Source: Ulvibacterium sp. (GTDB taxonomy: Bacteria; Bacteroidota; Bacteroidia; Flavobacteriales; Flavobacteriaceae). Taken from it: 64,000 nt of DNA. Below the pieces are notes generated by a model. That model saw nothing but the letters and a program-made list of their open reading frames with translations. It was not told the origin of the DNA and searched no databases. The DNA lies in contig NZ_JANQOO010000017.1 in NCBI RefSeq assembly GCF_028285715.1, positions 372,001 through 436,000 of the forward strand, in the 5' to 3' direction. Position numbers and translations under genes: made by a program. This document shows, in pieces, positions 52,449 to 61,715 of the stretch. Each line of letters starts with the position of its first letter. Within the stretch, counting starts at the first letter, position 1.

Positions 52449-53069
52449 TTATCCCAATTGCAAACCTCTCCTTCGCACCCAAAAAAATGCGAATATAATA
52501 TTAGGCACCCAACATAACCATGCCACTATACGATAGGCTAGCGTAAAATCGTGAAAAATGATGGTCAACAATGGCAACCAAATCCGTAAGGTCACAGCGG
52601 CGAAGCAGGCCGCATAACTATATATCATTAGGCCTTGATGCAAGGGTAAATCTCCCTTGCGAATCGCGAGATAGGCCCTGCTTGTAAAAAAGAGCCAAAG
52701 GAAACCCAAACTCATAAAGCCTAGGGTGGAGATAACGCCTCCTGTTGCATATAAAGCGATATAGACGGCACAAACCCCGCTGATCATAGCCGAAATAATA
52801 TATATTCTGCCAATTACACGGTGTCGCTTAAGGTTGGCATTTCTTAATCTTTTGCTGAATTGTACCCAGCCCACCAATAGAGCCAAGCCACCGAACAGGA
52901 TGTGACCGTAGAATCCGATGTTCCAAAACACGTTGGAAAGTAACACATCTTCCTTGGAGGCCAACAACCCGAATTCCCTATCAAGAAAAAAATATAGCAA
53001 AGGATAAAGCCCAATAACGATGGCCAAAATGGCAAATACCGCCCATGCTACTTTGTTCGTGGTGTTCAT
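52449..53069 (-). CDS. DUF2306 membrane protein
   Basis: A 206-residue protein with about seven membrane helices, of the DUF2306 family. Signs are GFYGHILFGGLALLVGWVQF with His in the second helix, RHRVIGRIYI and GDLPLHQGLMIYSYAACFAAVTLRIW. The regularly placed histidines might bind heme or a metal, but function is unknown. It is 7 nt after the alpha/beta-hydrolase lipoprotein gene, so it is likely in the same operon, though its relation to carbohydrate use is unclear. Confidence 0.85.
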   Translation of the reverse strand: MNTTNKVAWAVFAILAIVIGLYPLLYFFLDREFGLLASKEDVLLSNVFWNIGFYGHILFGGLALLVGWVQFSKRLRNANLKRHRVIGRIYIISAMISGVCAVYIALYATGGVISTLGFMSLGFLWLFFTSRAYLAIRKGDLPLHQGLMIYSYAACFAAVTLRIWLPLLTIIFHDFTLAYRIVAWLCWVPNIIFAFFWVRRRGLQLG

Positions 53070-53076
53070 TTACATC

Positions 53077-54813
53077 TTATTTATAGCGCCAACTGCTTAA
53101 ATCCGCTCCCTTTGGTGCACTTTCCGCAATGCGTTTCATAATTTTAGGTACATACATGCTGTTGTATCGCAAACGCGATATATGGTTGGGCTGTTCCGGG
53201 TCACCATTCCAGCAATGCTCCGCACGGTCCCCGTAGAGCACTTCGCCCTCATAATAGGGGTCGGTTGTACGCTCCAGAAAATCCTCCATCAAATAGACGG
53301 CGTTGTTCAGGTAATAGTTGTCCATGTCCCCGCAGTAAATATGGATTTTTCCCTTTAGGTCTTTTCCCAATTTCCCCCAATCTCGTTCCAGAATATGGCG
53401 CAAATCATAATTCTCCTTCCAATATTCGGCCACCTTATGATCTATGTCGCCCGTCATCTTGTCCCACAGTCGTAGCGGATAACCATCCTCTGCCTGGGGG
53501 GAGTAGGTGGCTTCCCAAATATCCCACTGCTGGCCAGAGCGACTTTTATCGCCCAAAACAAGCTCTAAATGATTATACTCCTTAACCGTAATCCGGACAT
53601 GTCCCAGATAGTCCCGATGGCCCGGAACTTCCAAGGGCTTGTGGTCACTCTCATAAAAATAGGCATTCTTATACTGATAAATATCGGTCAAGCAATAGGC
53701 CCTAAAGTCGATAGGGTCCGGACAAGCGGCAAAGCAACCGTTGTATTCCCTAGGATATTTTACCTGTACGGCCAAGGCTTCCCAACCTCCAGTGGAACCG
53801 CCGTATAAAAAACGTGACCAGCCTTCGCCTATTCCACGAAATGTCCGTTCTATATGAGGAATCAACTCATAGGTTATGGCATCGCCATAAGGTCCTTGAC
53901 TGGCAGAGTTTACGGCGTAGGAGTCATCATAATAAGGAGTGGGATGTTGAATTTCAATAATAAGAAATCGTGGAAAATCAGGTTCGTTCCACCGTTTATA
54001 AAAATCATAGGCCTCTTGTTCCTGAACGATATTATAGCCTGCCACACCAAACCTATCGGAGTACTCCGGTTCCATATCCGGGTCGGGGGGAGTGGTCCGG
54101 AATCCACCAAAATCCCTTGGGAAATGTCCATGAAAAATCATTAAAGGGTATTTGGCCTCAGGATGCTCCTTAAATCCCTTCGGTAAAAGCACGTGGGCTC
54201 CCAGATACATATCCCTTCCCCAGAATTCGGAAAGCTTCTCGGACTTTACTTTGATATGTTTTACCCATTCCGTATCCTCTGGTTCTTCGATAGCGGGAAT
54301 CACCTGATCCATGACTACATTGATGTCCGTAGTGCCATCTTCGGTAATGGTAACTGTAAACGGTTTGCTATATAGATTACCCGGGGATTTGTTCCATTGT
54401 TGTCCCTCACCCTTATCCATGGGCAGTTTTACCGTATGACCCGTGGACAGATTGAAGGTTTCGTATTTATGTAAAAGCGCCTGGACCTGGTATTCTCCAG
54501 GAGGCACATCGGCCAAGCTGCTGTAGGGAAACCCAAAAACCGTAGTATCAAAAGTTTGTACTTCATCGGCTCCCATCCCCTCCACGTTCATTCCAAAAAT
54601 AATCTGGGTGCCTAGGCCGGCATTGATTTGAAAACGAGGTTCGTCCCCCTCTTTATTCGATAGCATTAGAAGAAGCCTTCCATCCAATTTCTCTTTAGAT
54701 GTGGTTTCAGGGAAAGATACGTTAATGGCCATTTTCGATTTTTTTTCTACTCCCAATTGGCAACCCGTTAGTATAATGAGTAACATTATAAGAAAAAAGA
54801 GGTGCTTTTGCAT
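53077..54813 (-). CDS. Alpha/beta hydrolase-fold lipoprotein, esterase-like
   Basis: A 578-residue lipoprotein when started at ATG 54813, placing the lipobox (IILTGC) at a normal distance; an upstream frame to 54846 is possible. The N-terminal about 190 residues look beta-rich. The hydrolase domain starts near VLLPKGF, with YPLMIFHGHFPRDFGGF as oxyanion region and SRFLYGGSTGGWEAL holding the nucleophile serine in G-S-T-G-G. EHCWNGDPEQPNH near the end may supply the histidine. I recognise no finer family. Location between DUF1593 and DUF2306 genes suggests a role in de-esterifying the same glycan or glycoside. Confidence 0.8.
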   Translation of the reverse strand: MQKHLFFLIMLLIILTGCQLGVEKKSKMAINVSFPETTSKEKLDGRLLLMLSNKEGDEPRFQINAGLGTQIIFGMNVEGMGADEVQTFDTTVFGFPYSSLADVPPGEYQVQALLHKYETFNLSTGHTVKLPMDKGEGQQWNKSPGNLYSKPFTVTITEDGTTDINVVMDQVIPAIEEPEDTEWVKHIKVKSEKLSEFWGRDMYLGAHVLLPKGFKEHPEAKYPLMIFHGHFPRDFGGFRTTPPDPDMEPEYSDRFGVAGYNIVQEQEAYDFYKRWNEPDFPRFLIIEIQHPTPYYDDSYAVNSASQGPYGDAITYELIPHIERTFRGIGEGWSRFLYGGSTGGWEALAVQVKYPREYNGCFAACPDPIDFRAYCLTDIYQYKNAYFYESDHKPLEVPGHRDYLGHVRITVKEYNHLELVLGDKSRSGQQWDIWEATYSPQAEDGYPLRLWDKMTGDIDHKVAEYWKENYDLRHILERDWGKLGKDLKGKIHIYCGDMDNYYLNNAVYLMEDFLERTTDPYYEGEVLYGDRAEHCWNGDPEQPNHISRLRYNSMYVPKIMKRIAESAPKGADLSSWRYK

Positions 54814-54849
54814 AAGCTCAAATTTACCTGGTTCTTGAGGGTTCATGAA

Positions 54850-56325
54850 TCAATCCTTTACTTTTAAAACAATTCTCTTGTAACCCGTTAAGGGAATTTC
54901 GGCATCATCGACCACCCTCAGGACAATACGAATGGATTGACCCTTGGTTGTCTCAGGAACATCGACCAAAACTCTCGATGTATCCCCTGTGCCAAGAATA
55001 CCATTATCAGTACCCAGAAAGGTTTCCGTACCCGGATAAACAAACCAATCAAAGTACAAATTATCTCCATCTGGATCCTCGGATTTTGAGGCATCCAAAA
55101 TTACTTTGTCACCTACTTCTATTGGAATTTCCACATAGGCATCATCCACATAATTGGAAACTATGGGGATTGGGGCATGGTTAATCTTCGACTGATCCCC
55201 CGACCCCCACCGTACCCTTGCGGCAAAATCATTCTGAAAATCGGATCGCCATCGAAACACCGTCGCCATGGATGAGGTTGTAAAAGCCCCTTTTTCCTTA
55301 TCGAAATACTTGTCCTCAACATCCCGAAAAAAACCCGGGCGCTCTTGTTGAAAACGACCACCCCATCCTCCCCAATGGGGATAATCGGGAAAATTGAGTC
55401 CATTGGAAAGAAAATACAACCAAGCGGGAGAATCTCCCTCCTTCATTGCCATATACGGATTGCGTCCTTCACCTCCAGTATAAGCTCTATCAGGATATTC
55501 ATTGGCCAGTGGGTTTTTCCCAATGATATTCGCCTTTAGCCAGTCCCGTGAGGTCAATGAGATATCTCCTCCGAGAAACATGCCCCTATAGGACGAGGCC
55601 CATTTGTCCCCAGACGGGTCGAGTGCCAATATTAGCCATAGCTTTGGAAACTCTTTGATAATCCAGTCGTTGGATGAATCTTGTTTCCCTATAAAGTATA
55701 CCCTAAGTTTTTTTATGAATAGCTCCAATTCTTCGCTTGTAGCCGTCTCCCTAACTTTCCATAGCGCTTGTGCCAAATCACAAGCACCGCCCCATACGGC
55801 AATATTTACAGGTCCGGATGACTGCTTGACCGCCTCAATGATCCAGTCCGAACCTTCCGTATCATTGCCAGGTCCCACATAAGTGGAGACCGGTACTTTT
55901 GCGCCGTTTTTATTACACCCTTTTTTTACAAGGGAATGCAGATAATCCGCAGTGGGGTAATCCTGGGCGTGCGATTTTAACCGATGCTGTATCAATCCAT
56001 ATTTTGAGATGAGATCATGAAGAATATCATCGCGTAGCAATGGGGGTTCATGATCGTAATTTGAATCAGCATTGGCGATGAATCCCTTGAAGTCAAACTC
56101 ATTGGCATAATGTAAAAGCCTTATAAAAGATTGCTGGTCGTCCGGATCTTGACCAATATCGGTAGTAACGATAAGCTTGGGTCGCTGGGCATATCCTTCT
56201 GACACTAAAAAAATGGCTGCGATAAGAAACAAAAAAAAACTTTGACATAGTCTTGAAAAAACAGGTCCCAACCTATTTTTTGATTCAAGCTTGCCATTTG
56301 TGACGTTCAATTGCAATCGTATCAT
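54850..56325 (-). CDS. DUF1593 (Sde182-like) nucleoside hydrolase-fold protein with C-terminal Ig-like domain
   Basis: A 491-residue exported protein; the signal peptide is unusually far in, with a hydrophobic core at about residues 28-43 and cleavage near GYAQR, so the true start may be internal. KLIVTTDIGQDPDDQQSFIRLL is the Asp-rich nucleoside hydrolase-like loop, NIAVWGGACDLAQALW a further family block. From about 385 a beta-rich Sde182-type C-terminal domain follows (DPDGDNLYFDWFVYPG). It is the first gene of the cluster that extends to 47.3 kb. The second copy, at 49.8-50.9 kb, lacks the C-terminal domain. Confidence 0.87.
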   Translation of the reverse strand: MIRLQLNVTNGKLESKNRLGPVFSRLCQSFFLFLIAAIFLVSEGYAQRPKLIVTTDIGQDPDDQQSFIRLLHYANEFDFKGFIANADSNYDHEPPLLRDDILHDLISKYGLIQHRLKSHAQDYPTADYLHSLVKKGCNKNGAKVPVSTYVGPGNDTEGSDWIIEAVKQSSGPVNIAVWGGACDLAQALWKVRETATSEELELFIKKLRVYFIGKQDSSNDWIIKEFPKLWLILALDPSGDKWASSYRGMFLGGDISLTSRDWLKANIIGKNPLANEYPDRAYTGGEGRNPYMAMKEGDSPAWLYFLSNGLNFPDYPHWGGWGGRFQQERPGFFRDVEDKYFDKEKGAFTTSSMATVFRWRSDFQNDFAARVRWGSGDQSKINHAPIPIVSNYVDDAYVEIPIEVGDKVILDASKSEDPDGDNLYFDWFVYPGTETFLGTDNGILGTGDTSRVLVDVPETTKGQSIRIVLRVVDDAEIPLTGYKRIVLKVKD

Positions 56326-56482
56326 ACTATGTCCCGAAGAATATGGAATTCCTTGACTAAAAACTTACAGTCAATTCCCGTAAAAGGTACTGATTTCCCC
56401 TTAACCATCAAATACCAAATGACGACTTTCGCCGTTATTATATTACGGTAGCTCGATAAGGACACCTACTAAATTGTCAGCT

Positions 56483-56632
56483 ATGAAAAAACTAATTTAC
56501 ATTGGGCTTATTTTGGCTATGATACTGGGAATGGGAAGTTGCAGTTATGATGACAGTAACGATTTGGATGTATTGACCCCAAACGACAGTACACAAACGG
56601 CGAAAGACAAAAACCTCGTTCTTTTATACTAA
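56483..56632 (+). CDS. Tiny lipoprotein, 49 residues
   Basis: ATG at 56483 opens a 49-codon frame: signal helix MKKLIYIGLILAMILGMGSC with lipidation at Cys20, then a mature peptide of 30 residues (SYDDSNDLDVLTPNDS and so on) ending LVLLY. The signal is textbook, so expression as a lipoprotein is plausible. The mature portion is acidic and has no fold of its own. Gene is isolated between the DUF1593 gene and folD. Confidence 0.65.
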   Translation: MKKLIYIGLILAMILGMGSCSYDDSNDLDVLTPNDSTQTAKDKNLVLLY

Positions 56633-56684
56633 AATAGGGATTCGTCGTTCTGATTTAGCCCAACACACCTTTATGATAATTAAA

Positions 56685-57572
56685 TCAGTCAGCTTTACTT
56701 CTATGGCGCTTTCTGGCCAACAAGGTATTTTTTAACAGCATGGCGATGGTCATAGGACCTACGCCGCCAGGAACAGGTGTTATGAAGGATGCTTTTTTGG
56801 ATACATTTTCGAAATCCACGTCTCCGGTGATGTAATAGCCACGTTCCCGCGTTTCATCCGGTACCCGGGTAATCCCCACATCTATGACCACAGCACCTTC
56901 CTTTACCATATCTGCCTTTAAGAAATGGGGCACACCCAATGCAGATACCACAATATCCGCCTGCAAGGTCAATGCCTTGATATCCTTGGTACGGCTATGG
57001 GTTAGGGTTACCGTACAATTGGCAGCTTTCCCTTTTTGGCTCATCAGTATGCTAATGGGCCTACCCACAATATGGCTACGACCGATGACTACAGCGTGTT
57101 TGCCTTCCGTTTCCACTTCGTAGCGTTTCAACAACTCCATTATTCCAAAAGGTGTAGCCGAAATAAAGGTCTCCATATCCAAGGCCATTTTGCCGAAGTT
57201 GGTCGGATGAAAACCATCCACATCCTTGTCCGGATGTACGGCCATCAATACTTTTTCCTCATCTATGTGCTTGGGCAGTGGCAGTTGTACGATGTAACCA
57301 TCTATGGTATCATCCGCGTTTAGTTGTTCTACCTTTTGGAGTAATTCTTCCTCCGAGGTTTCTTCCGGCAAATGGATAAGGGTGGATTCAAACCCGATTT
57401 TCTTACAGGACCTTACCTTACTGCCCACATAAGTTAGACTCGCCCCATCATTGCCTACGAGTACCGCCGCCAAATGGGGTACCTTTTCACCAAGTTCCTT
57501 TATCCGGATAACCTCTTGGGCTATTTCTTCCTTTATTTTGTTGGAGATTGCCCTTCCATCAAGAATTGTCAT
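56685..57572 (-). CDS. folD: Methylenetetrahydrofolate dehydrogenase/cyclohydrolase
   Basis: A 295-residue bifunctional enzyme of one-carbon metabolism that interconverts 5,10-methylene- and 10-formyl-tetrahydrofolate with NADP. LTYVGSKVRSCKKIGF holds the cyclohydrolase lysine (Y-x-x-x-K), DGYIVQLPLPKHI the catalytic/folate block and VIGRSHIVGRPISILM the nucleotide-binding site. PGGVGPMTIAMLLKN is the FolD C-terminal signature. Length and order are normal. It lies 168 nt downstream of ffh in the same direction. Confidence 0.97.
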   Translation of the reverse strand: MTILDGRAISNKIKEEIAQEVIRIKELGEKVPHLAAVLVGNDGASLTYVGSKVRSCKKIGFESTLIHLPEETSEEELLQKVEQLNADDTIDGYIVQLPLPKHIDEEKVLMAVHPDKDVDGFHPTNFGKMALDMETFISATPFGIMELLKRYEVETEGKHAVVIGRSHIVGRPISILMSQKGKAANCTVTLTHSRTKDIKALTLQADIVVSALGVPHFLKADMVKEGAVVIDVGITRVPDETRERGYYITGDVDFENVSKKASFITPVPGGVGPMTIAMLLKNTLLARKRHRSKAD

Positions 57573-57740
57573 TTATATAGCATTCAATAGGCAGTTGCAG
57601 TACTTTTTGTTCCTTAACTCCAAATTTGCCCGAATTAGTAATCATGTAACTTAATAAGTCGACGAACTTCTTCACCGTGCATTGCAGCTTAATCATTGAT
57701 CTGGGAATCAATTCAATTTACAGGCCTCCAAAAGAACCAT

Positions 57741-59078
57741 TTATCGTAATCCCTTCATACCACCCATCATCTGCATCATTTTTTTGCCGCCGCCACCTTG
57801 CATCATTTTCATCATTTTTCCCATTTGATCGAATTGCTTAAGCAATTGATTGACATCCTGAATGGTACGACCACTACCACGGGCAATCCGTTTTTTACGG
57901 CTTGCGTTCAGTTTGGAGGGATTTGCGCGTTCATCTGGGGTCATGGAATGGATAATGGCCTCGATATGTTTAAAGGCATCATCGTCAATATCCATACCTT
58001 TTAGAGCCTTGCCAGCGCCTGGAATCATACCCATAAGGTCCTTGATGTTCCCCATTTTCTTTATCTGTTGAATCTGGCTCAGGAAATCATCGAACCCGAA
58101 CCTATTCTTGGCAATCTTCTTCTGGATTTTCCTCGCCTCTTCCTCATCAAATTGCTCCTGGGCCCGTTCAACCAATGAAATTACATCGCCCATACCCAGA
58201 ATACGGTCGGCCATTCGCGAGGGATGGAAAACATCTATAGCCTCCATCTTTTCACCTGTACCAATGAATTTAATTGGTTTATCTACAACGGATTTTATGG
58301 AAATGGCCGCACCACCGCGGGTATCCCCATCCAGCTTGGTAAGGATGACACCATCAAAATTCAGGACATCGTTAAAGGCCTTTGCCGTGTTTACGGCATC
58401 CTGACCGGTCATGGCATCCACTACAAAAAGGGTCTCTTGCGGTTGTATGGCAGCGTGGATATTCGAGATTTCCGTCATCATTTTCTCGTCTACCGCCAAT
58501 CGCCCGGCGGTATCTATGATAACCACATTATGTCCATTGGCCTTTGCCTGGGCAATGCCGGCTTTGGCTATCGCCACGGGATCGTTATTTTCCCGGTCCG
58601 AATACACCTCGACCCCGATTTGATCTCCCACGATATGCAATTGGTCTATGGCCGCAGGACGATATACATCACAGGCCACCAACAAAGGTTTCTTTGATTT
58701 TTTATTCTTGAGAAAGTTGGCCAGTTTTCCAGAAAATGTAGTTTTACCCGAGCCTTGAAGACCGGACATTAGGATTACGGAAGGATGCGCCGAAAGATTG
58801 ATACCCTCGGTCTCACCACCCATGAGCTCCGTAAGTTCGTCCTTTACGATCTTTACCATCAATTGGCCAGGCTGCAGGGTAGTCAATACATTCTTGCCCA
58901 AGGCTTTTTCCTTTACCCGATTCGTAAACTCTTTGGCTATCCTAAAATTGACATCTGCATCCAACAGGGCCCTCCGAACTTCTTTGGTGGTTTCTGCAAC
59001 ATTAATTTCCGTTATCTGTCCATGTCCTTTAAGAACATGAAGGGCCTTATCCAGCTTTTCACTCAAGTTATCGAACAT
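57741..59078 (-). CDS. ffh: Signal recognition particle protein Ffh (SRP54)
   Basis: A 445-residue GTPase that binds signal sequences on nascent chains and pairs with FtsY. The N domain spans about 1-90. The G domain includes GLQGSGKTTFSGKLA (G1), DTAGRLAVDEKMM (G3), TKLDGDTRGGAA (G4) and GTGEKMEAIDVFHP. The methionine-rich M domain ends in MGKMMKMMQGGGGKKMMQMMGG (about 423-444). The gene is intact, with an ATG at 59078. No SRP RNA gene was seen nearby. Confidence 0.98.
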   Translation of the reverse strand: MFDNLSEKLDKALHVLKGHGQITEINVAETTKEVRRALLDADVNFRIAKEFTNRVKEKALGKNVLTTLQPGQLMVKIVKDELTELMGGETEGINLSAHPSVILMSGLQGSGKTTFSGKLANFLKNKKSKKPLLVACDVYRPAAIDQLHIVGDQIGVEVYSDRENNDPVAIAKAGIAQAKANGHNVVIIDTAGRLAVDEKMMTEISNIHAAIQPQETLFVVDAMTGQDAVNTAKAFNDVLNFDGVILTKLDGDTRGGAAISIKSVVDKPIKFIGTGEKMEAIDVFHPSRMADRILGMGDVISLVERAQEQFDEEEARKIQKKIAKNRFGFDDFLSQIQQIKKMGNIKDLMGMIPGAGKALKGMDIDDDAFKHIEAIIHSMTPDERANPSKLNASRKKRIARGSGRTIQDVNQLLKQFDQMGKMMKMMQGGGGKKMMQMMGGMKGLR

Positions 59079-59260
59079 TGTCTTACATCCTTTTTGAAGA
59101 AAAGCAAATTTAAGAATTACCTAGGTAAAGACGGGATGTTGAAAGGAAAAATATGTGAAAGGGATAAGCTCGACGAAAGCACAGAAACAAAGCTGGGGTC
59201 AATATATTTTGATATGTCCATGGAAACAGGACCTTGCAAGCTATATAAGGGTAATAAAGC

Positions 59261-59290
59261 AAAAAAGCATCCATCTTTCGGTGGACGCTT
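59261..59290 (-). terminator. Rho-independent terminator after the 153-residue lipoprotein gene
   Basis: On the minus strand a stem of 9 pairs (59265-59273 with 59282-59290, one G-U pair in RNA) with loop of 8 nt is followed by six T (59261-59266). The plus strand has a T run on its own side too, but the stem has an A-C mismatch there. It lies 28 nt beyond the stop at 59318. Confidence 0.75.
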
Positions 59291-59317
59291 TTTTAGGGAT
59301 ATGGGGCAAAAAAGGCA

Positions 59318-59779
59318 TTAAGTCTTTTCAAAATTGAGGTAATCCGTACTTCCATCATCAACACTAGTGTCCCAAAGTTCCATTTTGGCGTCGTTATAGT
59401 TTAGGATATTCCAATCATTTGCCAATTCTTCAAAAATATCCGGGGAAGCAAAAAAAATGTTGAAGTCTACATCACGTTCCCTTTCATCAGTATCGTTGTT
59501 TTCAGATTCTGTTATGGACCAAGCGCCGGAGAGTGACGTGCTGCCATTTGTAGCTCCCAAAGTCCCATCTACATTAAACGTAAACACATACCCATTGTAG
59601 TTATCCGTATCATCAACATCGGAATCGGCATAAAAGGTTATTCGCCACTCACCATCGGTTATTATGGCTTTTACCTCCTCTGCATTGACAACTATGGTTT
59701 CATTATCCCCATTGTTTTCATCGGTACTGCAGGAAACCAATGCAAAACTTAACAATAAGGGGTTAATTACTTTTCTCAT
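59318..59779 (-). CDS. Lipocalin-like lipoprotein (single domain)
   Basis: A 153-residue lipoprotein (LVSC, Cys17) with an acidic linker. The mature protein is one beta-rich domain: EWRITFYADSDVDDTDNY, YVFTFNVDGTLGAT, LSGAWSITES, and so on, i.e. the W-x-I, DGT and GxW pattern of lipocalin-like domains. This pattern recurs three times in the 588-residue protein encoded 64 nt upstream, so the two are paralogous at domain level. Probably on the outer membrane. Ligand unknown. Confidence 0.75.
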   Translation of the reverse strand: MRKVINPLLLSFALVSCSTDENNGDNETIVVNAEEVKAIITDGEWRITFYADSDVDDTDNYNGYVFTFNVDGTLGATNGSTSLSGAWSITESENNDTDERERDVDFNIFFASPDIFEELANDWNILNYNDAKMELWDTSVDDGSTDYLNFEKT

Positions 59780-59811
59780 GGGTTCATGTTTGGTAAGGGT
59801 GAAAAGGAAAT

Positions 59812-59833
59812 CCCCGATACAAAGGCATCGGGG
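59812..59833 (-). terminator. Hairpin between the two lipocalin-like lipoprotein genes
   Basis: CCCCGAT (59812-59818) pairs with ATCGGGG (59827-59833) around an 8-nt loop. On the minus strand the tail is ATTTCCTTTTC rather than a continuous T tract, so it may work as an attenuator or mRNA stabiliser more than as a full terminator. Confidence 0.5.
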
Positions 59834-59843
59834 AGGTTCCTAA

Positions 59844-61610
59844 TTATTGCATTATTCTTTCCAGTACCAATTCGTCGTATCCATTATCATCATTCTCATG
59901 CTTCAAATCCAAGCGGTTTTCATCTACTTCCATTATGATGTAGTCATTGGCTAACTGATAGAAGTTACTTCCTGCGCCAAAGGCGATTATTAATTCTAAA
60001 CGATTTTCGGTGTTGCGAAATAAAAACCATCTTCCGTTACTGATAACCTCGGCATTGGCATTTCTAACCTCAAGACTCCCATCATCGTCAATGAATAAGG
60101 TAACATCGGCGTAAGCTTCGGTGGTATCATCTCCATTCTCTGAGAATAGAGCGATGTCCCATTCCGTATCGCTGAACAAATCCCTAATAAAACTGACATC
60201 CCCGTCATCATCATCCTCGCCTTCACAATTTCTAATCAAGACCAATTCATAAAAGGTTCCTTCTACATTGAATTTCAGGTACCTGTCTTTCATGTCTGAT
60301 AATAACCATTCAAAACTTACTCCTGGCTCGTTGCCCATGGTAATGGCCATGACCAAACGTCCTTGATTATTGGTAGTAATGGCCCAAGTGCCTTCGGAAA
60401 TGGTGTCATCACCACTTAAGGTCACGGTACCATCTAGCATAAAGGAAAATTCAAATCCTAACAACCTGTTCAAATGCTCACCATTGTTCTTGACTCTTTT
60501 TATAATCCAAGAACACTCTCGAAGTATTTCTCGCAAACCATCAGGGTCATTGTCCTCAACGCAAAGTTGTTTCATAATAATCCTATTTCCTTCATCGGCA
60601 TACAATTTTATCGTATGATCTTCAATTTCATAAACCAACCATTCTAAGCTAAAGTCCACAAGTACATCAAACTCCAACTTTAATAGGGCACCGTTATCAC
60701 TTGCACGGGTACTCCAAGTTCCCTCCAAGTTATTACCTTCCCTATCCCTAACGGTTACGCTACCATCTTCCTCAAAATTCATAAGGTATTCGAAATATTG
60801 ATCGGTTTGGTCCATACCACCCCTTCTCACATCCTTAACCAACCAAGAGCATTGGGTTAGGCAGAAATCCAATCGTTCCTCGTCAAAATCATCATCATTA
60901 TAGTCATTATCATCGTCTTCATCACAGGCTTCTTTGGCATTCTCTATGGCATTGGCCAACTCGGCATTGGAACTAACGACTATCTCCGAACCATCATACA
61001 ACTTCAAGGTCACCGGAAATTCAATACTGATAAGGTCTTCCTCATCCAATCCGGCAAAGAAGCGTCTCATTTCCATATCGCTTTCTACCGTAACATTTCC
61101 GGTCTGTTGTTTGTTAATGTCAAAAGTGAACAAGGTGATCGGGTATACAAAATCTATACATTCTATATCATCGTCATCGCCGCCTTCAATACATTGTTCT
61201 GCCCATTCGCGTAAATCTCCCTCCCCATTAATGGTAATCTCGGTGAAATCGCCCAAGGTAATGGTAATGGGAAAAAGGATTTCCAAAATGTCCTCATCAT
61301 CATCCAGGGCATCAAAGATTTCCTCGATTCGCTCAAGATCTTCAACTGCATCAATGGTCAATTCCAATCCATTTACCTCAACGGTATACGGAAAACGGAC
61401 GTTAAAACAACTGGAACCATCCACAATATTGTCAAAAGATCCATCATTGGAAACGGTCTTTTCAACCAGTTGGGCCGTAGATGAACTGGCCATTATGGTC
61501 TCCTGTTCGTTCTCTCCCGGAAGTTCCTCATATTCCGTTTGGCAGGAAGAAAAGGTAAGCGCAATCATGAGTAGGCAGGTGTATAGTGCGTAATTCAAAA
61601 ACTTTCTCAT
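59844..61610 (-). CDS. Large multi-domain lipoprotein with three lipocalin-like repeats
   Basis: A 588-residue lipoprotein (lipobox TFSSC, Cys23). After a linker come two related segments (about 66-230), each starting with an F-P/Y-P-x-T motif (NVRFPYTVEVNG; CIDFVYPITLFTF; IEFPVTLKLYDG), then an aspartate-rich spacer near 235-250 and three lipocalin-like repeats at about 255-355, 365-470 and 480-588. Each repeat has W-x-[VI]-x-x-[FV] at its start, an (E/D)DG(S/T) turn, and a G-x-W strand (LEGTWSTR, SEGTWAIT, SNGRWFLF). Acidic D/E linkers join the parts. It is divergent from a FecI-type sigma gene. No experimentally known homologue is recognised. Confidence 0.78.
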   Translation of the reverse strand: MRKFLNYALYTCLLMIALTFSSCQTEYEELPGENEQETIMASSSTAQLVEKTVSNDGSFDNIVDGSSCFNVRFPYTVEVNGLELTIDAVEDLERIEEIFDALDDDEDILEILFPITITLGDFTEITINGEGDLREWAEQCIEGGDDDDIECIDFVYPITLFTFDINKQQTGNVTVESDMEMRRFFAGLDEEDLISIEFPVTLKLYDGSEIVVSSNAELANAIENAKEACDEDDDNDYNDDDFDEERLDFCLTQCSWLVKDVRRGGMDQTDQYFEYLMNFEEDGSVTVRDREGNNLEGTWSTRASDNGALLKLEFDVLVDFSLEWLVYEIEDHTIKLYADEGNRIIMKQLCVEDNDPDGLREILRECSWIIKRVKNNGEHLNRLLGFEFSFMLDGTVTLSGDDTISEGTWAITTNNQGRLVMAITMGNEPGVSFEWLLSDMKDRYLKFNVEGTFYELVLIRNCEGEDDDDGDVSFIRDLFSDTEWDIALFSENGDDTTEAYADVTLFIDDDGSLEVRNANAEVISNGRWFLFRNTENRLELIIAFGAGSNFYQLANDYIIMEVDENRLDLKHENDDNGYDELVLERIMQ

Positions 61611-61715
61611 AACGATTTGGATTTTTTTGTTCGTTCCCCATTAAAACAATCCATTTGAAAAATACCCTACTTTATTTTCGATTTTTTCAAATATCTTTGA
61701 CGCAAAACCAACCCA

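Noticed and set aside
59117-59128. Palindrome TTACCTAGGTAA resembling the sulP operator
   Set aside because: The half-sites are ATTAC/GTAAA around CTAG, not GTAAC/GTTAC, and no -7 box lies at 22 bp on either side; likely chance.
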